Positions 19,651 to 28,583 of a stretch of 50,971 bases of DNA are shown piece after piece. The stretch lies in contig DWUX01000007.1 of the NCBI GenBank assembly GCA_019120545.1, positions 1 to 50,971 on the forward strand, written 5' to 3'. Under the pieces are notes generated by a model. The model had not been told where the DNA came from. It worked only from the letters and a program-made list of their open reading frames with translations, and did not search any database. Numbering within the stretch: position 1 is the stretch's first letter; each line of letters opens with the position of its first letter. Made by a program: the position numbers and the translations under genes. This stretch comes from Candidatus Blautia stercoripullorum. Its GTDB lineage: Bacteria; Bacillota; Clostridia; Lachnospirales; Lachnospiraceae.

Positions 19651-21834
19651 TTACTGACACATACTGATCTCTATAGTCCTGCTGCGAAAATCTCCCATTT
19701 CCGGCGTGATTCTAAGGCCTGCCTGCATCAAAGTCCTGCCGGAATACTCTTTTCCATCAACCTGATATCTTTTGTCCGGATCCAGCCCTGCGAGCCTTAA
19801 AAATCTGCTCTTCACATTTGCCCTGGACAGTACCTGTACATAAAACAGCAGGGCTTTGGATTTATCCTTTTCTACGATCATCCAACTATCATAGTATCTG
19901 TTTTCAGCCGCAGATGCAAGACGATAATAATCTCCTTCTCTGATCAGGTCATTATATTTATGATATTTTTCCACCTGAACCTTCACCAGGGTTTTCTCTT
20001 CCTCAGTCAGCTTGGTGATGTCCAGTTCATATCCGAATGTTCCAAGCAGGGCTACGTCTCCTCTTGTTTCAAAAGGCGTTACCCGTCCTACGGAATGATT
20101 CGGACATACGCTTACATGAGCTCCCATGGCAGATACCGGGTAGACCAGAGCTGTCCCTTCCTGGATCGCAAGACGTTCTATAGCATCTGTGTCATCCGAG
20201 CACCAGATCTGAGGGCTGTAGTACAACATTCCCGGATCAAACCTGGCTCCGCCGCCGGAGCAGTTTTCCAGAAGAATATCTGGGAAATCTCTGATCAGCC
20301 GTTCCTGCATCCTGTAAACTCCCAGCACATACCGATGGTACAGCTCTCCTTGACGGTCTGCCGGAAGAGCGCTGCTTCCCATGGTCGCCAGCTGCCTGTT
20401 CATATCCCATTTCACATAAGAAATATCCGCGCTTCTCAGTACTTCTGCGATCATCTCATAGACCCCGTCCACGACTTCCTGTCTGGAAAAATCCAGTACA
20501 TACTGAGCCCGGCTTTGTGTAGTTTCTCTTCCCGGAATCTGAATCGCCCAGTCCGGATGCTTTCTGTACAGCTCAGATTCCGGCGAGATCATTTCCGGTT
20601 CTACCCAGATTCCGAACTTCATCCCCAGTTTTTTAACATTTTCCACCAGGTTGTTCAAACCGCCCTTAATCTTCTCTTCATTGACAAACCAGTCTCCCAG
20701 AGAACTGTCGTCCAGATTCCGCTTTCCAAACCATCCGTCATCCATGACCAGCATCTCAATTCCCAGTTCAGAGGCCTCTTTTGCGATCTCAAGCAGTTTT
20801 TTCTCATCAAAATCAAAATATGTAGCCTCCCAGTTGTTGATGAGAATAGGACGTTTTTTGTGAAGATAAGGGCTTCTGATCAGATGCTGTCTGTACAGAT
20901 CATGGTAGGTCCTGGTCATCTTCCCAAGGCCCTGATCTGAATATACCATCACCACTTCCGGAGCAGTAAAATGTTCTCCCGGCTCCAGCTTCCAGGTAAA
21001 GCCCTCCGGATGGATCCCCATGGTCATTCTCACAGAATCAAACTGGCTTTTTTCCGCCTGGGCAATGAAATTTCCGGAATATACGAAGTTCATCCCGTAG
21101 ACTTCTCCAGTCTCCTGGGTGGTTCCTGGCGTCACCAGAGCCATAAATGGATGCTCCTGATGACTGGACTCCCCTTTTAAAGAGGCAATGTTCTGCCTTC
21201 CGTAGCCCAGAGGCATTCTCTGAATATGACGTTCTCGTGCCCAGGATCCAAAAAGTCCCAGCACCTGGAAATTCCGGTCGTCCATATCCAGGCAGGCAGA
21301 AAGTACTTTTTCAAGATAAACGCTTTCCTTCCCCTGGTTTTCAACAAAAACTGAACGGATGACCGCATCTGAATCTTCCATTACAGAATAGAGAAGGGTC
21401 GCTTTTATTCCCAGAAGCCTGTCCAGGCAGAAAATCTTCAGTGTTGCACATTCCTCTTTCTTTCCCCACACAGAAGGAAGCCCTTCCAATGCCGGTTTTC
21501 CTTCCATGATCTCATATCCTGTGTAAACCAGTTCACTGGCTCTGTGCCCATCCTGGCTTCTGACACAAAATGCACTTTCGCGATAATCGCCCATACCTGT
21601 CTCCGGGTATTCAAAAGCCGCACAGTCCAGAAAAGCCCCTTTCTCCCGCAGATTCACAGATGGCACTAAAGGAGCCTCATCTTCACGAAGAAGATAGCGC
21701 AGATCCCTTTCATCCAGATATTTTCCATAATACATATGAGCCACATATTTTCCATCTACAATAGCAATACCATAAGTAGTACTGTTGGTGTGGATTAAAA
21801 ATACTTTTTTTTCTTCATCAAATATGATTTTCAT
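19651..21834 (-). CDS. GH36 alpha-galactosidase
   Basis: WEATYFDF, YVKWDMNR nucleophile region, LENCSGGGARFDPGMLYYSPQIWCSDDTD. Confidence 0.95.
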   Translation of the reverse strand: MKIIFDEEKKVFLIHTNSTTYGIAIVDGKYVAHMYYGKYLDERDLRYLLREDEAPLVPSVNLREKGAFLDCAAFEYPETGMGDYRESAFCVRSQDGHRASELVYTGYEIMEGKPALEGLPSVWGKKEECATLKIFCLDRLLGIKATLLYSVMEDSDAVIRSVFVENQGKESVYLEKVLSACLDMDDRNFQVLGLFGSWARERHIQRMPLGYGRQNIASLKGESSHQEHPFMALVTPGTTQETGEVYGMNFVYSGNFIAQAEKSQFDSVRMTMGIHPEGFTWKLEPGEHFTAPEVVMVYSDQGLGKMTRTYHDLYRQHLIRSPYLHKKRPILINNWEATYFDFDEKKLLEIAKEASELGIEMLVMDDGWFGKRNLDDSSLGDWFVNEEKIKGGLNNLVENVKKLGMKFGIWVEPEMISPESELYRKHPDWAIQIPGRETTQSRAQYVLDFSRQEVVDGVYEMIAEVLRSADISYVKWDMNRQLATMGSSALPADRQGELYHRYVLGVYRMQERLIRDFPDILLENCSGGGARFDPGMLYYSPQIWCSDDTDAIERLAIQEGTALVYPVSAMGAHVSVCPNHSVGRVTPFETRGDVALLGTFGYELDITKLTEEEKTLVKVQVEKYHKYNDLIREGDYYRLASAAENRYYDSWMIVEKDKSKALLFYVQVLSRANVKSRFLRLAGLDPDKRYQVDGKEYSGRTLMQAGLRITPEMGDFRSRTIEISMCQ

Positions 21835-22020
21835 CTTTTTCTCCTATTTTTAATTAATTTTAAGTTCTTATTTAACTATAATTAATTATTTTCTTCTTTT
21901 TGTCAATATGCTTTTATAAGATTTGAAAATATTTTTTTGGATTTTGATAGATTTCCTTTTCTTTTTGCGAATATAAGGTATAACCATCAGATGTGTTTAC
22001 GCTATACTTTTACTATGGCA

Positions 22021-22037
22021 CGGCAGATCTCCTGCCG
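22021..22037 (+). other. Short leader hairpin CGGCAG-ATCTC-CTGCCG
   Basis: Perfect 6-bp arms just upstream of the sigma factor start. Confidence 0.35.
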
Positions 22038-22073
22038 AATCGAGTATGCATACCGGAGCCAGAAGGAGAGTTT

Positions 22074-22643
22074 ATGAAAATAACAGAACAAAATTTTATA
22101 AATGAGATAAGTCTTGGAAATGAAAAGGCACTGGAATACTGTATGCTCCACTATGGCGGTCTGGTCCGTTCTGTGATACACCGGCATATAGGAAACCTGA
22201 CTCAGTATGAAGAGGATTGCATCAACGAGGTATTCTTCGCAGTATGGGAACATATTGATTCCTACCGTCCGGAGAAAAATCCCTTTGCCAACTGGATCGC
22301 AGGGGTGGCCCGGCTAAAAACTCTGGACTGCCTGCGGAAATATTCCCACCACCTTATGGAGCATAGCTGGGAAGAAAACGTCCCCCATACTGCCTCCCGG
22401 GAAGATACGGCCCTTCAGGCCATTGAAGAAGAAATTTCCCGTGAGACTCAGCAAATGCTGGACTGTCTCACCCCCCAGGACAAAGACTTATTTATCCGCC
22501 TTTATGTGGAAGAACAGGATATGGAAAAGATCAGCCGGGATACAGGCATGTCCAGACCGATGATCTATAACCATCTATCCCGGGGAAAACGAAAGATCCG
22601 AAAATTATTTCCCGGAAAGTCCGGAAACCAGAAAGGAGACTGA
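22074..22643 (+). CDS. RNA polymerase sigma-70-family (ECF-like) factor
   Basis: Region 2 (YEEDCINEVFFAVWEHIDSYRPEKNPFANWI) and region 4 (MEKISRDTGMSRPMIYNHLSRGKRKIRKL); RBS AAGGAGAG before ATG 22074. Confidence 0.9.
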   Translation: MKITEQNFINEISLGNEKALEYCMLHYGGLVRSVIHRHIGNLTQYEEDCINEVFFAVWEHIDSYRPEKNPFANWIAGVARLKTLDCLRKYSHHLMEHSWEENVPHTASREDTALQAIEEEISRETQQMLDCLTPQDKDLFIRLYVEEQDMEKISRDTGMSRPMIYNHLSRGKRKIRKLFPGKSGNQKGD

Positions 22644-22646
22644 CCT

Positions 22647-23693
22647 ATGAAAGAATCTATCTACAATTTATTAAATGATATTGACAGCAGCCCGGAATCC
22701 TACACGACTGCTCAGGTAACCCAAAAAGATATAAAAGACTGGAAAAAAGCTTTTAAGAATAAGGAACAAAATTCCGGTCTACCCGGTAAAAGAGCCCTCA
22801 GAAAGCATCGTTATGTGAAATATGCAGCCGCTGCCGCCGCCGCAGTGGTCCTCATCTGCGCCGGATCCATCCCTTCTGTCAGGATCACCGCCTATGCCGC
22901 AGTAAAATCTGTCACCTATGATCTGGGACAGCTCCTGGGAATCTCGGCTGATCTCTCCCCCTATACCACAGTGGTAGGAGAATCTGTTTCTAGAGACGGA
23001 ATCACTGTAACCTTAAATGAAGTGATCATGGATGAAAATATGATGTACATCACCGATACAGTAACTACTTCTGAAAAAATGGACACCGTAGAAAAACAAA
23101 TGGGATATATGGCTGACGCCATGGTATTTATCAACGGTAAAATGGCTTCCAGCGGAGCCAGCGGCGGCGTTGAGCAGGCAGATGACTATAATCTGGTATC
23201 CACCATGGAGATCGACCTTTCCGATATTGATACCAGCGGTACTGTGGATATGGAAATCCGGTATTCAGTAGAGGGCAGAGAGATCGGCACCATAGCCTTT
23301 ACTGCCTCAGGCGCAGAGCTTCTTGCAGATACTGTTACCATACCTTTAAACGAAGTCATTACCCTGCCTGATGACAGCACATTATCCCTGGAAAAATACA
23401 CTACCAGCGAAGTAGGCCAGAAAATCTTCTTCACCCTTTCTCCCAAAAAGGTAGTCTACGACGTTATCCTGAAAGGACAAGATAATCTGGGGAATCCGGT
23501 GGAATTCATCACCCGTTCTATCCACGACGGCCAGGGCCGTATGGAAGTCAGCACCATAGACAACGGCTACGTAAACGACCAGGCGGAAAGCCTGACTCTG
23601 ACCCCGTATGCGGTAAGATTTCCGGAGACCAGCGGAAAAATGAGCAATGATTATCAGCCGGTAGGAGAAGCTTTTACGATCCAGCTGAAGTAG
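22647..23693 (+). CDS. DUF4179-like single-TM protein, putative anti-sigma/partner of the sigma factor
   Basis: 3 bp downstream of the sigma gene; N-term cytoplasmic segment, one TM, extracytoplasmic beta-rich domain. Confidence 0.75.
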   Translation: MKESIYNLLNDIDSSPESYTTAQVTQKDIKDWKKAFKNKEQNSGLPGKRALRKHRYVKYAAAAAAAVVLICAGSIPSVRITAYAAVKSVTYDLGQLLGISADLSPYTTVVGESVSRDGITVTLNEVIMDENMMYITDTVTTSEKMDTVEKQMGYMADAMVFINGKMASSGASGGVEQADDYNLVSTMEIDLSDIDTSGTVDMEIRYSVEGREIGTIAFTASGAELLADTVTIPLNEVITLPDDSTLSLEKYTTSEVGQKIFFTLSPKKVVYDVILKGQDNLGNPVEFITRSIHDGQGRMEVSTIDNGYVNDQAESLTLTPYAVRFPETSGKMSNDYQPVGEAFTIQLK

Positions 23694-23700
23694 ATCTATA

Positions 23701-23753
23701 AAAACAGGACCGGGAAGTTACAGGTCATGCCAAAACTTTCCCGGTCCTGTTTT
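23701..23753. terminator. Bidirectional intrinsic terminator
   Basis: AAAACAGGACCGGGAA...TTCCCGGTCCTGTTTT 16-bp perfect stem between convergent genes. Confidence 0.9.
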
Positions 23754-23773
23754 TTGGTTTTATATCCTATCTC

Positions 23774-24592
23774 TTAATCCAGCTCTTTCAGCAACTGGAA
23801 AATAGTCTTTTTATAGATCGGATGCCGGATATTTGGCGCTATCTCACTTAGCGGTCTCAGCACAAAATCCCGCATATGCATTTCTACATGTGGAATGATC
23901 AATTCGTCGGTTTCCATGACCAGATCGTCATATAATAAAATATCAAGATCTAAGGTCCTTGGCCCCCAGCGGATGATCCTTTCCCGATGGGCCTCTTTCT
24001 CAATCTCATGAAGTTTTTCCAGAAGTTCTTCCGGAGAAAGGAGCGTCTTTAAAAGAAGACAGGCGTTGAGAAAATCATCCTGCTCCACTCCGCCGTAAGG
24101 TTCTGTCACCAGATAACCGGAGACTTTTTCCACCTTGCACCCTTCCGCTTCATTCAGACGCTTCACCGCCTGATCCAGGTAAGCCTTTTTATCTCCCAGG
24201 TTAGATCCCAGCCCCAGATACGCTCTGTGCCAGAATCTGCTGATCTTCACAGATACATATTCCAGAGGCAGCCCTACCGGAGCCCAGGGCTTTTTCAGCT
24301 CCAGTTCAACTCCTTTCAGCAAAGGGTATCTACAAAGCAGTTCCCGGGCAAGATTTTCTCCAGCCGCCTCTATAAGCTTAAAGGTATTTTTCTGCATATA
24401 TTCTGTGATAAAGTGGCTGACTTCCCCATAATCTATAGACAGTTCCAGCTCATCCTTCTTTCCTGCCGGCCGTGTATCGGTATACATGACCAGAGAGAGG
24501 ATAAATTTCTGTCCCAGCTTTGTTTCTTCAGGGAAAACCCCATGCCTGGCATAAAATTCCAGATTCTCTATATGTATTTCATCATATTTCAT
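23774..24592 (-). CDS. folB-folK: Dihydroneopterin aldolase / HPPK bifunctional protein
   Basis: N-term FolB (IENLEFYARHGVFPEE), C-term FolK (AYLGLGSNLGDK, RWGPRTLDLDILLYDD). Confidence 0.95.
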   Translation of the reverse strand: MKYDEIHIENLEFYARHGVFPEETKLGQKFILSLVMYTDTRPAGKKDELELSIDYGEVSHFITEYMQKNTFKLIEAAGENLARELLCRYPLLKGVELELKKPWAPVGLPLEYVSVKISRFWHRAYLGLGSNLGDKKAYLDQAVKRLNEAEGCKVEKVSGYLVTEPYGGVEQDDFLNACLLLKTLLSPEELLEKLHEIEKEAHRERIIRWGPRTLDLDILLYDDLVMETDELIIPHVEMHMRDFVLRPLSEIAPNIRHPIYKKTIFQLLKELD

Positions 24593-24599
24593 CGTTCTC

Positions 24600-25406
24600 T
24601 TACTCCTTCAGGATGGCCTGGGTCATCTGTATAGCTCTCCGGTTCTCCTTAACATCATGGACCCGGACAAAAGATGCCCCCTTTTCCACTCCCATTACCG
24701 TAGTTACCAGAGTTCCTTCCACCCGCTGATCTGCCGGAAGGTCCAGAGTCCGTCCGATCACAGACTTTCTTGAAGTAGCCAACAGCACCGGATACCCCAT
24801 ATCTTTCAAACATTCCAGATGGTTTATGACCCGGAGATTCTGCTCGTATGTTTTGCCAAAACCTACGCCAGGATCCAGAATGATATTTTCATCGGGGACT
24901 CCTGCCGCCTTTGCGATCTCCACGGAATCTCTCAGATCCCGGCACATATCTTCCAGGAAATTTTTATATTCCGTGTTATCCCGGTTATGCATGAGGCAGC
25001 AGGGCACCTGGTACTGTGCCGTCAGATCCGCCACCCTTTTGTCATACTTAAACCCCCAGATATCATTTACCATATCAGCTCCGGCCCTTAAAGCAGCTTC
25101 TACAACAGCGCTTTTATAGCTGTCCACAGATACCGGGATATCAAAGTTTTCCTTTATCATACGGATAACCGGAACAACTCTCTGGATTTCTTCCTCAATG
25201 GTGATCTGGGTATGGCCAGGACGGGTGGATTCTCCTCCTACGTCAATGATCGCCGCCCCTTCCCGGATCATATCTGCCACATGTTTTTTTGCCTTGTCCA
25301 TATTGTTCCACATTCCCCCATCGGAAAAAGAATCTGGAGTCACATTTAAGATTCCCATAATGTAGCATTCATTTTCTGTATCAAAATATTGATTTCCGAT
25401 TTTCAT
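24600..25406 (-). CDS. folP: Dihydropteroate synthase
   Basis: GILNVTPDSFSDGG, DVGGESTRPG, DPGVGFGKT, ATSRKSVIG. Confidence 0.97.
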   Translation of the reverse strand: MKIGNQYFDTENECYIMGILNVTPDSFSDGGMWNNMDKAKKHVADMIREGAAIIDVGGESTRPGHTQITIEEEIQRVVPVIRMIKENFDIPVSVDSYKSAVVEAALRAGADMVNDIWGFKYDKRVADLTAQYQVPCCLMHNRDNTEYKNFLEDMCRDLRDSVEIAKAAGVPDENIILDPGVGFGKTYEQNLRVINHLECLKDMGYPVLLATSRKSVIGRTLDLPADQRVEGTLVTTVMGVEKGASFVRVHDVKENRRAIQMTQAILKE

Positions 25407-25424
25407 GGCAGTTCTCCTGTTCTC

Positions 25425-25907
25425 TTATACGCTGATCAGCATATTCTTTTTTTCTTCACTCCAGTTGCAATCCGGTTCCGCAGGACAGAACCCGCAGAGT
25501 CTGGACTTCTTATCTGCCCGGTAGAGTATTCCGGCAAGCCGGCTGTCCTCTCCGATATCTTTGTCTCTGTGCCGGGCAATCGCTTCCAGGATCTCTATCT
25601 GCTCTTCCCCGGTAAAACCGCAGTCTTTCAGGATCTCCGCAGCCAGGTCTTCTCCGGCTCTTTCGTGGGGGATTCCTTCCGTATACTGAAGATATCTTCC
25701 AATATCATGGAGCAGCGCCGCTCCATAAATGATTTCCTTGGAAATCCCACAGTTTTTTTCCAGATTTTCTATGTAAGCGATCCTGGCCACATCCATCAGA
25801 TGATCTATGCCATGTCTGCAGAAAATACGATTTTTCTCATATTCCGCCAGATGTTCCATATGCTGTTTCCACACAGGATGTCTCCATATTTTATTGACTC
25901 TTTCCAT
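25425..25907 (-). CDS. HD-domain phosphohydrolase in the folate operon
   Basis: HD motifs CRHGIDHLMDVARIAY, ALLHDIGRYL, ARHRDKD; start inferred at 25907 (MERVNK). Confidence 0.85.
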   Translation of the reverse strand: MERVNKIWRHPVWKQHMEHLAEYEKNRIFCRHGIDHLMDVARIAYIENLEKNCGISKEIIYGAALLHDIGRYLQYTEGIPHERAGEDLAAEILKDCGFTGEEQIEILEAIARHRDKDIGEDSRLAGILYRADKKSRLCGFCPAEPDCNWSEEKKNMLISV

Positions 25908-25908
25908 A

Positions 25909-26466
25909 TCATCTCCGCTCCAGCATACGATAGAACTGATTCTGCAGTTTCTCATCATCATTAAAAACGCCTCTTGTAACTACCGTAACCGTCTTTGTGC
26001 CTGGTTTTTTGATCCCCCTCATAGTCATACACATATGTTCCGCTTCGATCAGCACCATAACTCCATGAGGTTTTAATTCTTCCATAAAGACATCCGCAAT
26101 CTGTGCGGTCAGACGTTCCTGGAGCTGGAACCTCTTTGCAAAGACTTCCAGAGTACGGGCAATCTTGCTCAATCCTACTACCTCCCCATCAGGGATATAG
26201 GCAACTGCCGCTGTTCCATAAAAAGGCAGCATATGGTGTTCGCAAAAAGAATAAAAAGGAATATCTTTTTCCATGACCATATCATTATTGTCCACATGAA
26301 ACCGTTTCTTTAAATGTACCCCGGCATCCTCTGTATATCCTGCAGCCAGTTCCTCATACATTCTGGCAATACGGTCCGGAGTCTCCACAAGTCCCTCTCT
26401 GTGTATGTCTTCTCCGATACCTTCTAAGATCAGCTTTACTCCTTCCTGTATCTTTGCCTTATCCAT
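25909..26466 (-). CDS. folE: GTP cyclohydrolase I
   Basis: [45 protein letters not shown]. Confidence 0.97.
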   Translation of the reverse strand: MDKAKIQEGVKLILEGIGEDIHREGLVETPDRIARMYEELAAGYTEDAGVHLKKRFHVDNNDMVMEKDIPFYSFCEHHMLPFYGTAAVAYIPDGEVVGLSKIARTLEVFAKRFQLQERLTAQIADVFMEELKPHGVMVLIEAEHMCMTMRGIKKPGTKTVTVVTRGVFNDDEKLQNQFYRMLERR

Positions 26467-26596
26467 GTTTCTTCCCTCCTTTTCCGGCCTCTCTGTGTAA
26501 GCCTGCTGGTGGAAGAACTGTTTCCAGGTTCTTCAAGTCAAGTCCACTTCCGTATTTGGATCCTTTTTCCAAATATACTCTTGCTCTTTCTTTCAT
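26459..26596 (-). CDS. 45-aa small ORF resembling the extreme N-terminus of folylpolyglutamate synthase (possible folC remnant)
   Basis: Own translation [54 protein letters not shown]; stop overlaps folE start. Below the ORF-track size cut-off. Confidence 0.5.
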   Translation of the reverse strand: MKERARVYLEKGSKYGSGLDLKNLETVLPPAGLHREAGKGGKKHG

Positions 26597-26766
26597 CTTT
26601 AGGTTCTCCTATCTGAGATAATATTTTCCTCTCATTATAGAACGCTTCTTTTCTAAACTCAATATCTTTATGCATTTTCTATCCCTCAAATTTTCCCGTA
26701 TATAAAATCTGCCCTCAGCATATAGAAATAAACTTCTTTGTATGCTGAAGGCATTTTATCTTCCGT

Positions 26767-28581
26767 CTAAGCGAACTGGCTGTTATAAAGCTGGGCGTAA
26801 GCTCCGCCTTTCTCCAGCAGTTCCCTGTGACGTCCCTGTTCGATTATGTTTCCATTCTCCATAAATAGGATCAGATCTGCGTCCACAATAGTAGAAAGAC
26901 GATGAGCGATCACAAAGCTGGTCCGGTTCTTCATCAGACTGCCCATAGCCTTTCCGATCTCCATCTCTGTCCGGGTATCCACACTGGAAGTAGCCTCGTC
27001 TAAGATAAGGATCGGCGGATCACAGAGGAATACTCTGGCTATAGTCAGAAGCTGTCTCTGGCCCACAGAGATATTCTCTGCCTCGTTCTGCAGTACCGTA
27101 TCGTATCCCATAGGCAGGGTCCTTACAAAGAAATCAACCCGTGCGGCCTTGGCTGCGGCGATGATCTCTTCTCTGGAAGCTTCCGGTTTTCCATAGGCAA
27201 TATTTTCTGCAATGGTTCCCTGATACAGCCAGGTATCCTGAAGGACCATGCCAAAGTTTTCCCGCAGGTTTCCTCTGGTCATTTTCCTGGTATCTACGCC
27301 GTCCAGGAGGATCCTGCCTCCATTTACCTCATAAAACCTCATGAGCAGATTGATCAGTGTGGTCTTTCCTGCTCCTGTGCTTCCTACCACAGCAATCTTC
27401 TGCCCCGGTTTTGCCCGGAAACTGATGCTCTCCATAAGGATCTTTTCCGGGGAATATCCAAAACGTACCTTTTCAAATTCTACCAGGCCTCTGGCTTTCT
27501 CTACCCTCTCCGGTTTTTCCGGCTCCGGAGAGATCTCTTCCTCATCTAAAAGCTGGTAGACTCTCTCCACACAGGCCAGGGCGGACTGCATGGAATTGAT
27601 CATATAGGCCCCTTCTGTCAAAGGTTCTCCTGCCTGATATACGTACTGAAAAAAGGCCTGAAACCTTCCTACAGAAAGACTCCCCTCCAGCAAAAGTTTT
27701 CCCGCAAATACTGCAATCCCTACCTGCCCCAGACGATTGATGAGGCGGATCGCAGGATTAATGGCATTGGTCACAAAATCCGCCCATTTAGTTGCCTGGG
27801 CCAGTTCTTCCGTCACCTGATGCATATCCCGGGAACTGTTCTCTTCCTGGGTAAAAGCTTTGATAATATTCCTGCCGCTGTAGGCCTCCTCTACCTGTCT
27901 GGTAACCCGGCTGACACACTGCTGCCTTCTGGCGGCAAACTCCAGAGTCTTGGCGGAAAAAAGTTTTGTAGAGAAAAGAGAAAAAGCCATAAACACCAGA
28001 AAGATCATCGTCAGTCCCACATGAAAGCGGAACATCATGATCAGCGATCCTATCACAAGACCCACTGCGGAAAACAGTTTAAGCAGTCCCGTCTGAAGAG
28101 CCTCTGCGTTTTTATCCAGATCGTTTACCGTCCGGCTCATGATCTCTCCCGGCTGATGTCTGTCAAAATAGGAAAGAGGAAGCCGTGAAAGTTTCTGACT
28201 GATATCTGTCCGCAGTTTCAGACTGAGCCGCTCCGCAAAGCTGGCCATAAGAAAATTCTGAAGGCCGTAGAACAGAGAAGTTGCTCCGTAAATGACAAGA
28301 AGAACACAGATCTCCCTGCCTCCTGATCCCCAGGTCACAGAAAAAGCCTGTCCGCCTCTGACCGCTTCCTGTATCTTTTCCCAGAGCAGGTCAATGATCC
28401 CCGCGCTGTAAACAGGCGCCAAAATAGAAAGAAGGGTGTAAAAGATCACAGATACCAAAACCACCAGAAGACGGCCGTGCTGCTCCTCTACAGAATCCCA
28501 CATTCTCTTTAAAGTCTCCAGAGGCCGGCTGGGCATTTCAAACTCCTGCTCTTCAAATAAAGCCTGGCTGTTTTCTTCCAT
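26767..28581 (-). CDS. ABC exporter subunit (TM + ATPase), heterodimeric multidrug type
   Basis: Walker A VGSTGAGKTT, signature NISVGQRQLLTIAR, Walker B ILILDEATSSVD. Confidence 0.92.
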   Translation of the reverse strand: MEENSQALFEEQEFEMPSRPLETLKRMWDSVEEQHGRLLVVLVSVIFYTLLSILAPVYSAGIIDLLWEKIQEAVRGGQAFSVTWGSGGREICVLLVIYGATSLFYGLQNFLMASFAERLSLKLRTDISQKLSRLPLSYFDRHQPGEIMSRTVNDLDKNAEALQTGLLKLFSAVGLVIGSLIMMFRFHVGLTMIFLVFMAFSLFSTKLFSAKTLEFAARRQQCVSRVTRQVEEAYSGRNIIKAFTQEENSSRDMHQVTEELAQATKWADFVTNAINPAIRLINRLGQVGIAVFAGKLLLEGSLSVGRFQAFFQYVYQAGEPLTEGAYMINSMQSALACVERVYQLLDEEEISPEPEKPERVEKARGLVEFEKVRFGYSPEKILMESISFRAKPGQKIAVVGSTGAGKTTLINLLMRFYEVNGGRILLDGVDTRKMTRGNLRENFGMVLQDTWLYQGTIAENIAYGKPEASREEIIAAAKAARVDFFVRTLPMGYDTVLQNEAENISVGQRQLLTIARVFLCDPPILILDEATSSVDTRTEMEIGKAMGSLMKNRTSFVIAHRLSTIVDADLILFMENGNIIEQGRHRELLEKGGAYAQLYNSQFA

Positions 28582-28583
28582 AC

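Noticed and set aside
26467-26640. THF riboswitch upstream of folE
   Set aside because: The region is better explained by the 45-aa ORF; conserved THF-riboswitch blocks were not recognised by eye
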